56,718 nucleotides of DNA from Clostridia bacterium (lineage in GTDB: Bacteria > Bacillota > DSM-12270 > Thermacetogeniales > Thermacetogeniaceae): contig CADDZD010000007.1 of assembly GCA_902812385.1 (NCBI GenBank), positions 1 through 56,718 on the forward strand. The letters are read 5' to 3'. The first letter of the stretch is position 1, and each line of letters begins with the position of its first letter. The notes beneath the pieces were generated by a model, which saw only the letters and a list, made by a program, of their open reading frames with translations, searched no databases and had not been told where the DNA came from. Positions 44,500 through 54,032 of the stretch are shown here, piece after piece. Made by a program: the position numbers and the translations under genes.

Positions 44500-45855
44500 T
44501 TATCGCAATTCCTTTATTCTTTGATCGTAGTATTTGATCTTGGCATATTCGTTCTCCCAGAACTCCTGCCGGCGCATGCTGTCAAGATATTCCTGAGAGT
44601 ACCCGAAGGGAAGCCAGTCTTTCTCCTTCTGGCGGAACAACCTTTCCTTACTTTCCATATCACGAAAATCGTAAATGTGGTCGGTATCAGCTTTTAAGAA
44701 GATGTCCTGCGCCCAGCGCTTGAGAACAAAATCCTCTGTCTCCAGGTAGCGTCTCTCAAGGTCTTCCAGGACCGAGGGATAACGGTCAAAACCGTCGGTG
44801 GCGATGGTAACCACGTTGTCCTCCGGCCCCAACCGCAGGTAATGAGCCATTTTGATTGCCCCCAGGATGTTGCAGATGCTGGAAACCCCGAAGAGATCGT
44901 GGAGCGTCTCAACCTGCTCCCGCGGGACACCCAGTTCCGCCAGGGCGTTAACGCCGTCCTGGATTATTTTCAGGCCGCGCACACAATCGTCATCGTGGAT
45001 CAATGCAACAAAGTCGGTGGTCAGGACGTTATGAATCAGGGTGCACATTTTATCCCCGATGCCTTCGATCCGGTGCTGCCCGCGGCCACCGGTGGCCAGG
45101 GTCGAACACTCATAGGGTTCCAGGGCTACTACCCTGCATTCGGGGAAGGTCTTCTTAATCTCATCACCGGCAGCTAGTGTTCCTGCAGATCCGGGAGCAG
45201 AAGTGAAGCAGGCGATACGGCCGTTACCGATGCCCTTGACCGCCTCAATGGCCGAATTCCCCGTTACGTAACGGTGGAAACGGTAATTCGGCATCAGTTC
45301 AAACTGGGCAAGCGGACGATTTTTGGGGTCTTTCTTTAACTCGTAGGTGCGCTGCAGGGTGAGAATCACATCGGACTCGGTTCCCGGTGTCAGGTCGAGT
45401 TTTGCCCCATATTTCCGGATCCGGTCGTAACGCTCCTTGCTCATGTTATCGGGCATGATGATGACGGCTTCATACCCCATCAGCTTGCAGATATACGCCA
45501 CCCCAATCCCGAAATTCCCCGTAGATGGACCGAGAATCGTGTGTTCACCGGGGAGAATGTTACCGTCAGCGCATCCCTCAATCAGCGTCGCATATGCCGG
45601 GCCGACTTTATGGGAGCCGGATGGGAAGTATTTTCCAAGCAAAACCACAATGTTTGCCTTGGTTCCGGTCAGTTCTTTAGGAAGAACAACTTTGCGAACC
45701 TCTCCATGCTCGTCTTTCCAGGTAATATTGAAAAGATTTAGCGGATCCAGTTCGTTGGAATCCTTCACTTCGAGCGCCTTTGCCCGGATTTCAGGGGGGA
45801 TCGTTTCCGGGTAGAGCATTTCCGAATATGTTGGTCCAAAAGGAATCTTCGCCAT
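44500..45855 (-). CDS. PLP-dependent fold-type-II enzyme (cysteine synthase/ammonia-lyase-like)
   Basis: This 451-residue enzyme has the lysine site SGSHKVGPAYATL, the phosphate or substrate loop GPSTGNFGIGVAYI, and SAPGSAGTLAAGDE. It resembles fold-type-II beta-family enzymes (cysteine synthase, threonine deaminase, diaminopropionate ammonia-lyase). It takes the place in the cluster that ygeX (diaminopropionate ammonia-lyase) holds next to ygeW and ygeY in E. coli. The sequence is not close to what I remember of YgeX (that enzyme has a different Lys motif), so I leave the symbol empty. It probably deaminates or lyses an amino-acid product of purine breakdown. GGAGG lies 8 nt before the ATG. 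Confidence 0.75.
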   Translation of the reverse strand: MAKIPFGPTYSEMLYPETIPPEIRAKALEVKDSNELDPLNLFNITWKDEHGEVRKVVLPKELTGTKANIVVLLGKYFPSGSHKVGPAYATLIEGCADGNILPGEHTILGPSTGNFGIGVAYICKLMGYEAVIIMPDNMSKERYDRIRKYGAKLDLTPGTESDVILTLQRTYELKKDPKNRPLAQFELMPNYRFHRYVTGNSAIEAVKGIGNGRIACFTSAPGSAGTLAAGDEIKKTFPECRVVALEPYECSTLATGGRGQHRIEGIGDKMCTLIHNVLTTDFVALIHDDDCVRGLKIIQDGVNALAELGVPREQVETLHDLFGVSSICNILGAIKMAHYLRLGPEDNVVTIATDGFDRYPSVLEDLERRYLETEDFVLKRWAQDIFLKADTDHIYDFRDMESKERLFRQKEKDWLPFGYSQEYLDSMRRQEFWENEYAKIKYYDQRIKELR

Positions 45856-45995
45856 CGTTTCATCCTCCAGTTGTTGATATAAGGTTAGTAATTACACCCC
45901 TCTAACCCCGGATGTTAGTGAGGCTTCATTACGAATACCCGCCGTTTAAAACCAAGAGCATTCTCATTTATGTACTCAAAGCCGGCGGATGACAG

Positions 45996-47243
45996 CTATG
46001 CCAGGCCCCGCCGCTTCAGTTCCTCAATAAGGTTATCGAGGGAAGGTTCTACTTTGATCGGTTCACCCGCCGCGGCAATGGCGTTTTGAACATCCTTAAG
46101 ACCGTTGCCGGTAACGATGACAACTACCTTCTCGTCAGCTCGAATAACGCCATTCCCAACCATGTATTTCAGGCCGGCCAACCCCGCTACTCCGGCGGGC
46201 TCGCCGAAAATTCCGCTGGTTCGACCGAGCAGGCGCATGGCGTCAAGAATATCAGCATCACTTACCGCAACCATGGTCCCACCGGAATCGCGCACTGCCC
46301 GCAGAGCTTTCTCGGGATTTCGCGGGACCCCGACCGCAATGCTGTCGGCTATGGTATTTTCCTCGGCCGGACGCCAGGCCCTGTTTTCCAGGAAGGCATC
46401 TACCAGGGGGCTACAGCCGCTTGATTGTACCCCGAGGAGCTTTGGCAATTTATCGATCCACCCGACCTGATACAGATCCTGAAATCCCTTCCAGACCCCC
46501 GCAATGGTGCAGCCGTCTCCCACTGAGACAACAACCCAATCGGGAACCTCCCAGTCCATCTGTTCCGCTATTTCAAGGGCGACAGTTTTTTTGCCCTCCA
46601 CCAGATAGGGGTTGATCGCTGCGTTACGGTTGTACCAGCCCCACCGTTCGATGGCCTCTGCCGACAGGCGAAAGGCATCATTATAAGAGCCCTGAACACT
46701 GATGACGTTGGCGCCAAAAATCAGCAACTGGGCGACCTTGCCCTGCGGTGCCCGGCCCGGTACAAAGATGAAGGTGCGCAGGCCCATAGCTGCGGCGTTG
46801 CCGGCAAGGGATGAGGCGGCATTTCCCGTTGACGAACAGGCAATGGTCGTCATATTCTCTTCAACGGCTTTGATCACAGCAATAACAGAAGCCCTGTCTT
46901 TTAAGGAAGCTGTCGGGTTCTGACCATCATCCTTGATATAAAGGTGGGGCATGCCGAGGTTCCTGGTCAGAGCCGGCGGTCGATAAAGTGGAGTCCACCC
47001 GACACGCAGGTGAGGGCGTGGCGTACTGGGCTCCACCGGAAGAAAGGGAAGATACCGGAAGATAGAGTAATCCTGGGAATGTACCACCTGCCGGCGGGGA
47101 GTATTTTTTTTGATGTTTAGATAGTCATACATCACATCCAGGATACCGTCCCTTGTTCCGCACATGGGGCAGGTATAAAGTCCCGGTGCAGCCTCCAGTT
47201 CCTTGCCACAATGAATGCAGCGCAGCCCTAAAACATTATTCAT
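45996..47243 (-). CDS. Threonine-synthase-like PLP enzyme with zinc ribbon
   Basis: This 415-residue enzyme starts with a zinc-ribbon-like CIHCGKEL and CPMCGTRD, followed by the PLP site NPTASLKDRASVIAVIKA and the phosphate loop SSTGNAASSLAGNAA. It resembles threonine synthase and its relatives such as cysteate synthase. Here, between glyA and another PLP enzyme, biosynthesis of threonine is not the obvious role; a lyase or exchange step on an amino acid from purine breakdown is possible. I chose ATG at 47243, with GAGGTG 9 nt upstream. Confidence 0.8.
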   Translation of the reverse strand: MNNVLGLRCIHCGKELEAAPGLYTCPMCGTRDGILDVMYDYLNIKKNTPRRQVVHSQDYSIFRYLPFLPVEPSTPRPHLRVGWTPLYRPPALTRNLGMPHLYIKDDGQNPTASLKDRASVIAVIKAVEENMTTIACSSTGNAASSLAGNAAAMGLRTFIFVPGRAPQGKVAQLLIFGANVISVQGSYNDAFRLSAEAIERWGWYNRNAAINPYLVEGKKTVALEIAEQMDWEVPDWVVVSVGDGCTIAGVWKGFQDLYQVGWIDKLPKLLGVQSSGCSPLVDAFLENRAWRPAEENTIADSIAVGVPRNPEKALRAVRDSGGTMVAVSDADILDAMRLLGRTSGIFGEPAGVAGLAGLKYMVGNGVIRADEKVVVIVTGNGLKDVQNAIAAAGEPIKVEPSLDNLIEELKRRGLA

Positions 47244-47404
47244 GGAACTTCTCACCTCAAAACATCGCACTGCGAAATGCCTGTTGCCGGTGACAAACCG
47301 GTTCCCGGCTCTTTAATCCCAGTAAAAACACCTTCAATCCAATGGATAATCTTGTTCCAACCTCCTTTAAAATGGAATGTGTCCCTGAAACCATGACAGA
47401 TTCT

Positions 47405-48676
47405 TTACAAAGAGGACTGGCCGGCAGCCATGCACCCTTTTGAGTAGAGGGGATAACGCTCACAAAGCTTTCGAACCAGAGCACGGGCCTCATCTCTGGC
47501 ATTTTCTTGCGTTAAAGTAATATTGATGATGTAGGCAACTTGTTTCATCGCCTCACCATCAAAGCCCCGCGTGGTCACTGCCGGAGTGCCAATCCGGATT
47601 CCGCTTGTAATAAGGGGACTTTCTGGATCAAAGGGCACCGCATTTTTGTTGACGGTGACACCGACCCCATCCAGACGCTCCTCGGCTTCCTTACCGGTGA
47701 TATTCTTGTTGCGAAGATCGACCAGCATCAGGTGGTTGTCAGTCCCTCCCGAGACAAGCTGGAACCCGTATTCAATCAACTTCTGTGCCAGGGTCCTGGC
47801 GTTGGCAATCACGTTCTTCTGGTATGTCACAAATTCCGGCTGGAGCGCCTCTTTCAATGCCACTGCCTTAGCCGCAATTACGTGCATCAGCGGGCCACCC
47901 TGGATTCCGGGGAAAACAGCCTTGTCTATGGCGGCAGCATATTTTTGCCGGCAGAGAATCATCCCGCCGCGCGGTCCCCTTAGGGTCTTATGGGTGGTAG
48001 TGGTCACAAAATCCGCGTATGGTACAGGGGATGGGTGTAACCCGGCAGCAACCAGACCCGCGATATGAGCCATATCCACCATCAGGAACGCTCCTACCCT
48101 GTCTGCAATCCGCCGGAACACCGAAAAATCGATAATTCTGGGATAGGCGCTGGCTCCGGCCACGATCATAGTGGGGCGGCGCTCCACAGCCAGTCTTGCA
48201 ACTTCGTCGTAATCGATTGTCCCGGTCTCCCGGGAAACGCCGTAATGGATAAAACGAAAGTATTTTCCGGAGATATTGACCGGGCTGCCATGGGTAAGGT
48301 GCCCACCGTGGGCCAGGTTCATGCCCAAAACGGTATCCCCGGGTTTCAACACGGCAAAATAAACGGCGGTGTTGGCCTGGGCTCCGGAATGTGGCTGAAC
48401 ATTGACATGGTCCGCTCCAAAAAGCCGTTTGGCCCTCTGGCGCGCCAGTTCCTCAACCTTATCAACGAATTCGCACCCTCCGTAATAGCGCTTGCCGGGA
48501 TAACCCTCCGCGTATTTATTGGTTAAGACGGTCCCCATAGCCTCCATTACGGCCGGACTCGCAAAGTTTTCCGAAGCAATAAGCTCTATCTTGTTGTTCT
48601 GTCTTTGGAGTTCCTGGCGGATGAGAGCTCCTATCTCTTCATCCACTTGATCAAGATGTTCCAGTTGTTCTAACAT
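47405..48676 (-). CDS. glyA: Serine hydroxymethyltransferase
   Basis: This 423-residue SHMT has the fold-type-I pattern: [31 protein letters not shown], the PLP-lysine region [14 protein letters not shown] and [17 protein letters not shown]. It interconverts glycine plus methylene-tetrahydrofolate and serine. As first gene of the purine operon it is a logical exit for glycine and one-carbon units from purine and, possibly, methyl groups. I chose ATG at 48676, 9 nt after GGAG. A -24/-12 promoter lies at 48727-48742. Confidence 0.95.
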   Translation of the reverse strand: MLEQLEHLDQVDEEIGALIRQELQRQNNKIELIASENFASPAVMEAMGTVLTNKYAEGYPGKRYYGGCEFVDKVEELARQRAKRLFGADHVNVQPHSGAQANTAVYFAVLKPGDTVLGMNLAHGGHLTHGSPVNISGKYFRFIHYGVSRETGTIDYDEVARLAVERRPTMIVAGASAYPRIIDFSVFRRIADRVGAFLMVDMAHIAGLVAAGLHPSPVPYADFVTTTTHKTLRGPRGGMILCRQKYAAAIDKAVFPGIQGGPLMHVIAAKAVALKEALQPEFVTYQKNVIANARTLAQKLIEYGFQLVSGGTDNHLMLVDLRNKNITGKEAEERLDGVGVTVNKNAVPFDPESPLITSGIRIGTPAVTTRGFDGEAMKQVAYIINITLTQENARDEARALVRKLCERYPLYSKGCMAAGQSSL

Positions 48677-48726
48677 GAGAAACAACTCCGAATTGGTTTT
48701 TTGGCAATTTCAGAACGAAAATTGCT

Positions 48727-48742
48727 GCAAGATCTATGCCAA
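48727..48742 (-). promoter_or_regulatory. Sigma-54 (-24/-12) promoter for the glyA-led purine operon
   Basis: On the minus strand TTGGCATAGATCTTGC, with GG and GC exactly 10 nt apart. It is identical over 16 bases, including the spacer, to the promoter at 17702-17717. Initiation would be near 48715, about 40 nt before the glyA start codon. Confidence 0.8.
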
Positions 48743-48794
48743 GCCTTCATTCAGGCCATACGGCCTTTTGGCTTTGTTCATTAACCCATACATT

Positions 48795-48807
48795 TATCAT
48801 ATTGATA
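48795..48807. promoter_or_regulatory. TATCA-N3-TGATA dyad, putative enhancer site
   Basis: TATCATATTGATA lies about 55-65 nt upstream of the -24 element of the glyA promoter, the usual place for a sigma-54 activator. It matches the 17957-17969 dyad exactly. Confidence 0.6.
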
Positions 48808-48875
48808 AACTTTCCATGCAGATACCCCATGGTTTCTTGTTCCAAAAACTCTGTCTGTTTAATCAAAAGATACAA

Positions 48876-48903
48876 GGAGTGCTGCCCGGCCGGGCAGCAC
48901 TCC
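48876..48903 (-). terminator. Perfect hairpin after the YgeV-like gene
   Basis: Arms GGAGTGCTGCCCGG and CCGGGCAGCACTCC form a 14-bp perfect self-complementary stretch. A short T-containing run (TTGTATCTTTT) follows on the minus strand. It probably ends the activator transcript before the glyA promoter. The zero-base centre means the real loop would open a few pairs. Confidence 0.65.
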
Positions 48904-48949
48904 AATGCAGAAATTATTTTAAACAAGTTATTATAATCCCTCTAAAAAT

Positions 48950-48982
48950 TATCATTATGATAAATTTATTATCTTTATGATA
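48950..48982. promoter_or_regulatory. Further TATCA-N3-TGATA dyads upstream of the glyA promoter
   Basis: TATCATTATGATA at 48950-48962 is a perfect dyad. TATCTTTATGATA at 48970-48982 has one mismatch and overlaps the stop codon of the activator gene. With 48795-48807 this makes three sites upstream of one promoter. Confidence 0.5.
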
Positions 48983-50759
48983 TATTCTCACTGGTTATCC
49001 CATAGCGCGCTATCTTACGGTAAAGGGTGGCTATACCAATTCCCAGGGCTTTCGCCGCTTTTTCCTTCCCCTCTACTGTGGTTCCAAATTCCCGCAGGCA
49101 ACGCCGAATCATCTCCCGTTCTATGGACTCGAGATTATACACTCCCCCCTCGTCTCCACCTTGAGCTTCCCTGATTTTTGCTGGTAGATGTTCCACGTCC
49201 AGGCAGGTGCCCGAAGCAATATTCATGGCGTACTCAATGACATTCTGCAACTCCCTTACATTGCCCGGCCACGAGTATTCCCACAACTTTTTGCGAAACG
49301 AATCCGACATTGTTTGAACGTTCTTATTTAACTGCTGGTTGTAGACCTGAATGAAATGTTCACACAGACTCTCCAGGTCCTCTTTCCTTTCACGCAAAGG
49401 AGCGATGGCCATGGGAATCACGTTGATCCTGTAGTAAAGATCCTGGCGGAATTCCCCCTGGGCAATCATTTGCTCCAGGTCGCGATGCGTGGCGGCAATC
49501 ACCCGAACGTCAACCGGAATGGGATTGAGCCCTCCTATGCGTTCGATCTGTCTTTCCTGCAGCACCCGTAAAATTTTTGCCTGTAAAAACAGCGGCATGT
49601 CTCCGATCTCATCCAGGAAAAGGGTGCCGTGGTTTGCCAGCTCAATCTTTCCCAGTTTTCCCCCCTTCCGGGCACCTGTAAAAGCTCCGTCTTCGTATCC
49701 AAACAACTCGCTTTCCAGAAGCGCTTCAGGAATAGCGGTACAATTAATCGCCACGAAGGGAGCATGTCGCCGGGGGCTCAGGTTATGAATCGCTCTGGCC
49801 AGCATTTCCTTGCCTGTTCCGCTCTCTCCCCTGATGAGGACGGTTGAATTGCTCGAAGCAATGATTTTTGCCCGTTCGCGAAGCTGGCGAACGGTTTCAC
49901 TCACTCCCAGGATATCGTCAACAGTATAACTGGCTTCATGTGTCGAAAAGCGGTTGACTATACGGCTGATTTCGGCGATCTGGCTCAAAGTAATAACAAT
50001 GTTTCTCTCACCCGTTTCGGTTAAAATAGGGCGGGCACGCAGGACCAGCTGTAACTGGTTCTGCCTCGGGCCTACCCGGACCTCACGCTCTAATATTTCT
50101 CCACCGTCTTTAACGGCATTTAAAATCTCTCCCGCAATCTTATGACCTAATAAGACATCAAGGGATGCGCCGGGCAACGAAATGCTGTTACGAAACAAAT
50201 GCCGGGCCACCTGATTGTAATGAAGCAATTTCCCCTTTACATCAACGGTCAGCAGCCCTTCTTCCAAACAGTCGATAATGGAGTTGAGATAGCGGTTAGA
50301 AGAAACCAGGCCATTTAAGAATTCGCGTTCCTTGAGTTTAAGGGCAATGGTTTCGGCCATTTTACCCAGAAAGGCAAGATAGGAATCTTTGCTCTCCTTC
50401 ATCATTTCAGCCTTGACCTGCGTAAAGCAGAGCAGCCCGATCACTCCAACCGTCTGAGCATTTAGATTAATGGGATAAGCAATCTCGTATTTTTCCGAGC
50501 AGCGGCCCCTTAGCCGGCAGGGCATGCACAGTTCGTGCCGTCCCGGGTTCTCGATCACGATTTCATGACCGGTGCGCAAAACCTCCCGATAAACAAAGCC
50601 CTGCCGGTTCATAGAGCTGCCGGTGCTGTTGCGATAGATACCGGTACCCGCTACCCGGATCAGGTTATTATCCGCGATCTCCACATCAATCTTCAAAACC
50701 GTGGCAATCGCTTCGGCAATCTGCTGGGCGTATTCCTGAATTTCCATTAACTCACTCAC
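48975..50759 (-). CDS. YgeV-like sigma-54-dependent activator
   Basis: This 594-residue enhancer-binding protein has four parts. An N-terminal sensory domain (about residues 1-135) carries the Cys group [14 protein letters not shown]-like segment follows (about 150-270, with [20 protein letters not shown]). The AAA+ domain has Walker A GESGTGKE, the sigma-54 contact loop GAFTGA and Walker [13 protein letters not shown]-terminal Fis-type helix-turn-helix ends it ([17 protein letters not shown]). The layout is that of E. coli YgeV, encoded beside ygeW. I chose GTG at 50759, 8 nt from GGGAGG; ATG at 50765 is too close. It lies just upstream of a -24/-12 promoter with dyad sites, its likely target. 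Confidence 0.88.
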   Translation of the reverse strand: MSELMEIQEYAQQIAEAIATVLKIDVEIADNNLIRVAGTGIYRNSTGSSMNRQGFVYREVLRTGHEIVIENPGRHELCMPCRLRGRCSEKYEIAYPINLNAQTVGVIGLLCFTQVKAEMMKESKDSYLAFLGKMAETIALKLKEREFLNGLVSSNRYLNSIIDCLEEGLLTVDVKGKLLHYNQVARHLFRNSISLPGASLDVLLGHKIAGEILNAVKDGGEILEREVRVGPRQNQLQLVLRARPILTETGERNIVITLSQIAEISRIVNRFSTHEASYTVDDILGVSETVRQLRERAKIIASSNSTVLIRGESGTGKEMLARAIHNLSPRRHAPFVAINCTAIPEALLESELFGYEDGAFTGARKGGKLGKIELANHGTLFLDEIGDMPLFLQAKILRVLQERQIERIGGLNPIPVDVRVIAATHRDLEQMIAQGEFRQDLYYRINVIPMAIAPLRERKEDLESLCEHFIQVYNQQLNKNVQTMSDSFRKKLWEYSWPGNVRELQNVIEYAMNIASGTCLDVEHLPAKIREAQGGDEGGVYNLESIEREMIRRCLREFGTTVEGKEKAAKALGIGIATLYRKIARYGITSENIS

Positions 50760-50969
50760 GTCCATAACCTCCCGTCTGGAGTCTATCCGGCCTTTTTCCC
50801 TTACGGCAGGATACACGATCACGGGCATTTTCAAACAGAGATTTTCTCCGCCGGCCGTTCCGAAACCTTTTTAATTTTTTCTGCCATATTATATAAAAAA
50901 CGGCTACAAAGGCCTGGCGGATGCTCTGGGGATCAGGTGCGCGGGATTGGCCCGTCCTGTTACGGCCAT

Positions 50970-52013
50970 CTAATGGCAATCCGGGCAGGTGAACCGGCCA
51001 TCCCGGTCGGGGATCAAGCAGCGTGCAGCCTGCCCGCAGATCGGGCAGGGAGGAGGATCAACCTCTTCGGTAACAGGATTATACACCAGTGTCTGCTCCA
51101 AGATCTTTTTCTTATGCTGAATTTTGACCCTGGCAAAAACGCATGGCAGGTGGTATGCCACCAGGTGGTCCAGCCTCAAATCGATATCAACCTGATAACG
51201 CCCCCGCGTATCGTCGATACGGCGGCGCCGGTCTTCCATCGTCGCAGCCAGTTGCTTCTCCAGTCGCTCTTTTCTGGCCGGGTCAATTGTGGTCCTTAGT
51301 TTACGCCTTATTTCTGCTTCGGTACTCTCGTAGTAGCCGCACACCTTGGCAAGTTCCTTCTCTTGCAGTTTGGCAGCCTCTTTGCAAAGAGGTACAGCCC
51401 TTTCCCGGACCAGTTTTTCTACTTCCCGGCAGGCCACCTGATACAGGCAACTCAGGGGAGACAGCGGTGCCGAGGCAATCCGGTAATCAGGCTGCTCTTG
51501 AAAAAAGAGCGAATTGACCTGCTTTTCGAAACCCTGCGTGGCTATCGCCTGGTAACCATCCACAATAACAGGGAGTATTTCCTCTGTTTTTTCAAAGGAG
51601 CGGAAAATGCCTCTGAAATAAAAGCCATAAAAAATATTTTCTGCCACCCAGTGGGTGTCAAGCCGGGGAGGACGACACTGCAGGTAATCGATCTGGTCGT
51701 GAATCTTCTGCTCCAGGGAGCGTGGCGCTGAAGGGAGTTCACCGGACCAGTACAACACTGTTTGCTTGCCGTAATCTGCCGCTAAACGCACGATCATATC
51801 GAGCAGGGAACTACCATGAGTAATAAAAATACTACCCGGCGTCTCCTGCGCCACTTCATAATCAAAGGCCAGGAGCATCTCCTCTCTCCCGAAAACAGGC
51901 ACCAGAGACTCCGGCAGGAGAACCTCAGCCAGGGCATAACCCGGCTGTTCGACCACCGCCCCCACCCGCTCCAAATAAGCAACAACAAAATCGGACACTG
52001 AACTATCATTCAT
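50970..52013 (-). CDS. Zinc-ribbon protein paired with a SNF2 helicase, unknown function
   Basis: This 347-residue protein has no recognised name. It has a central charged, probably coiled-coil stretch (about residues 205-270) and a C-terminal zinc-ribbon-like CPICGQAARC with TCPDCH. The ATG at 52013 lies inside the end of the helicase gene (8-nt overlap), with GGGGAG upstream, so the two are co-translated. It is probably an adaptor or nucleic-acid-binding partner of the helicase. Nothing links it to purine breakdown. Confidence 0.7.
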   Translation of the reverse strand: MNDSSVSDFVVAYLERVGAVVEQPGYALAEVLLPESLVPVFGREEMLLAFDYEVAQETPGSIFITHGSSLLDMIVRLAADYGKQTVLYWSGELPSAPRSLEQKIHDQIDYLQCRPPRLDTHWVAENIFYGFYFRGIFRSFEKTEEILPVIVDGYQAIATQGFEKQVNSLFFQEQPDYRIASAPLSPLSCLYQVACREVEKLVRERAVPLCKEAAKLQEKELAKVCGYYESTEAEIRRKLRTTIDPARKERLEKQLAATMEDRRRRIDDTRGRYQVDIDLRLDHLVAYHLPCVFARVKIQHKKKILEQTLVYNPVTEEVDPPPCPICGQAARCLIPDRDGRFTCPDCH

Positions 52014-53907
52014 CTGGCAGCAACTCCCCCAGCAAGCGCTCATCCAGCTCTTTGACCGCCTGATAATGTTTTTTCGCCTCGATTAATTGCTCACCCAGGT
52101 GATCCAGGCGCCGGCGTAGATCTGTCTCATCTGTGGCCTGTGCCCAGATATCCATCACCAGCTCTTCAAAATCCTTCTTCTGATCCAGGTTGCCCAGGAT
52201 CATGTCCAATTCTCCGACTACAAGCTGGAACATGTTGATTTTGGCGTCCAGCAATTCCAAAATATATGCCTCAACTGTGCCTGCCGCCGATAAATTGAAT
52301 ATCCGGACATCACGTTCCTGCCCCAGCCTGTGAATCCTGCCGATCCGCTGTTCAATGCGCATGGGATTCCATGGCAAATCGTAGTTAACCAGATGCGAAC
52401 AAAACTGGAGATTACGCCCCTCGCTGCCCGTCTCCGTCGAAACCAGGATCCGGGCATCACTGGCAAATAATCGCACCTGCTCCTCCTTTTCCTGGCGGCG
52501 CATGTTGCCGTGCAACTCGGCGACGGAGAAACCGTTCTCTCGCAGCCACCTGGCGAGGAACGCCTGGGTTTCTAAATAGCAGGTAAAAATAATCACCTTT
52601 TCATCGAACTGTCGCAAGAGTTTGAGAAGGATCTCCGCTTTGGCCCTCCCTTTTACCTCCCGGGCCTGGGATGCCAGGGTAATCAGGACACGCCGCAATA
52701 CCTCCGGGTAAACCTGGTTTTCCGCCATTTTCTCCAGGGTAGGGATGACCGCCTCGATGCTGCTCCCGATCTCCCGCTGCAGGGTGCGCAAAATAAACTG
52801 GTTGACCCCGTCTTTCATGCCTGTTAAACCAGGAGTATAATAGCCACGCACAAAGCTGCTTAAGCGGTTATAAAAAGCCATTTCGTCATCGCTCAAAGAG
52901 AGTTCGATGATGTCGGCCCTGCGGCGGCTGCGGATGGCGCTGGTTTCACTGCGTCGGTTACGCACCATGACCTCCCGCACCAAACGCTTCAAGTCATCAG
53001 CGTTTTTCGGTTTCAGCGGGTCACCACGGGTAATATACTTCCTCTTAAATGAAGCGGCGGTTTCCAGCTGCCCCGGCTGGAGCAGGGTAATCAGGTTGAA
53101 CAGCTCTTCCAGGTCATTTTCTACCGGGGTGGCAGTAAGCAGCAGGATATACTTTTTCTTTAACTGGCTGACGAGCCGGTAGGCCTGAGTACGCCGGTTT
53201 TTCAGGTGGTGGGCTTCATCGACGATCACCATGTCGAACTCGGCAGCCAGAACCTCATCCCGGTGGGTTTCCCGCTTCGCCGTATCCAGCGAGGCAATAA
53301 TGCGCGGAAACTCCGTCCAGGGATGGGGATGTGACTTGAACGCCTGATTATCATAACTGATGAAATCCAGGTTGAATTTTGTCTGCATCTCCTGTTGCCA
53401 CTGCTCCACCAGAGATGGCGGGGTCAATACAAGGACACGGCGGACCAACCCGCGCATCAGGTATTCCATCAAGATCAGGCCGGCCTCTATGGTCTTGCCC
53501 ATCCCTACCTCGTCACACAAGAGGGCACGTCCCCGCAAGTTTTTTAGAACATGGCGGACTGTAGCGAGCTGGTAGTCCAGGGGTTCGATGCCCCGGACCA
53601 CTTTCAGGGACAACAGTGTATCGAACCCGGGGCTCAGGGAAACGGCCAGGGCCTGCCTGCGCAGGTACAAATCCGAAGCTCGGCCGTGCTTGCCTTGAGC
53701 CATTTGATCCAGGATCACCTGGTCTTCCGCCGGCGAAAAGTTTACCTGCACCACCACGCCAGGAACGATCTCCAGCCTGCTGTGCTCCGGAGTGGCGAGC
53801 ATATTCCGGGAAGATGCCGTCGAATTTTCGGGCGACGCCACCCCTTGCCGGGCTCCGGGTATTTCCTCATGGGTGGATAAATTCTTTTTACGACGCGGGC
53901 TCACCAT
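52006..53907 (-). CDS. SNF2/RapA-type DEAH helicase-like ATPase
   Basis: This 633-residue superfamily-2 ATPase has motif I DEVGMGKTIEAGL, motif II VIVDEAHHLKN, motif III LLTATPVEND, motif IV/V region LVSTETGSEGRNLQF and motif VI RIEQRIGRIHRLGQ. These are SNF2-family marks, with RapA/HepA-like spacing. It moves on DNA or remodels protein-DNA complexes such as RNA polymerase. The Shine-Dalgarno site is weak, so the start could be slightly different. The gene is coupled to the zinc-ribbon gene downstream. Confidence 0.88.
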   Translation of the reverse strand: MVSPRRKKNLSTHEEIPGARQGVASPENSTASSRNMLATPEHSRLEIVPGVVVQVNFSPAEDQVILDQMAQGKHGRASDLYLRRQALAVSLSPGFDTLLSLKVVRGIEPLDYQLATVRHVLKNLRGRALLCDEVGMGKTIEAGLILMEYLMRGLVRRVLVLTPPSLVEQWQQEMQTKFNLDFISYDNQAFKSHPHPWTEFPRIIASLDTAKRETHRDEVLAAEFDMVIVDEAHHLKNRRTQAYRLVSQLKKKYILLLTATPVENDLEELFNLITLLQPGQLETAASFKRKYITRGDPLKPKNADDLKRLVREVMVRNRRSETSAIRSRRRADIIELSLSDDEMAFYNRLSSFVRGYYTPGLTGMKDGVNQFILRTLQREIGSSIEAVIPTLEKMAENQVYPEVLRRVLITLASQAREVKGRAKAEILLKLLRQFDEKVIIFTCYLETQAFLARWLRENGFSVAELHGNMRRQEKEEQVRLFASDARILVSTETGSEGRNLQFCSHLVNYDLPWNPMRIEQRIGRIHRLGQERDVRIFNLSAAGTVEAYILELLDAKINMFQLVVGELDMILGNLDQKKDFEELVMDIWAQATDETDLRRRLDHLGEQLIEAKKHYQAVKELDERLLGELLPDE

Positions 53908-54032
53908 CGATCACCACATTTTCTGCCTGAAGCTTTCGGTGTTGCTTCCTTCTAAAGGGTTTTCCAGGATGATAACAGAAATCATAACTGATAGTCGCAA
54001 ACAGGGAGTTCATACCACCCCTTCTAACAGGA

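Noticed and set aside
44500-45855. Calling the PLP enzyme YgeX (diaminopropionate ammonia-lyase)
   Set aside because: Its position next to ygeY and ygeW fits, but the lysine-site motif SGSHKVGPAY is unlike the YgeX motif I remember, so I left the symbol empty.
47257-47502. An 81-residue frame at the end of glyA
   Set aside because: It overlaps the glyA 3' end in another frame, with no ribosome site and no recognisable product.
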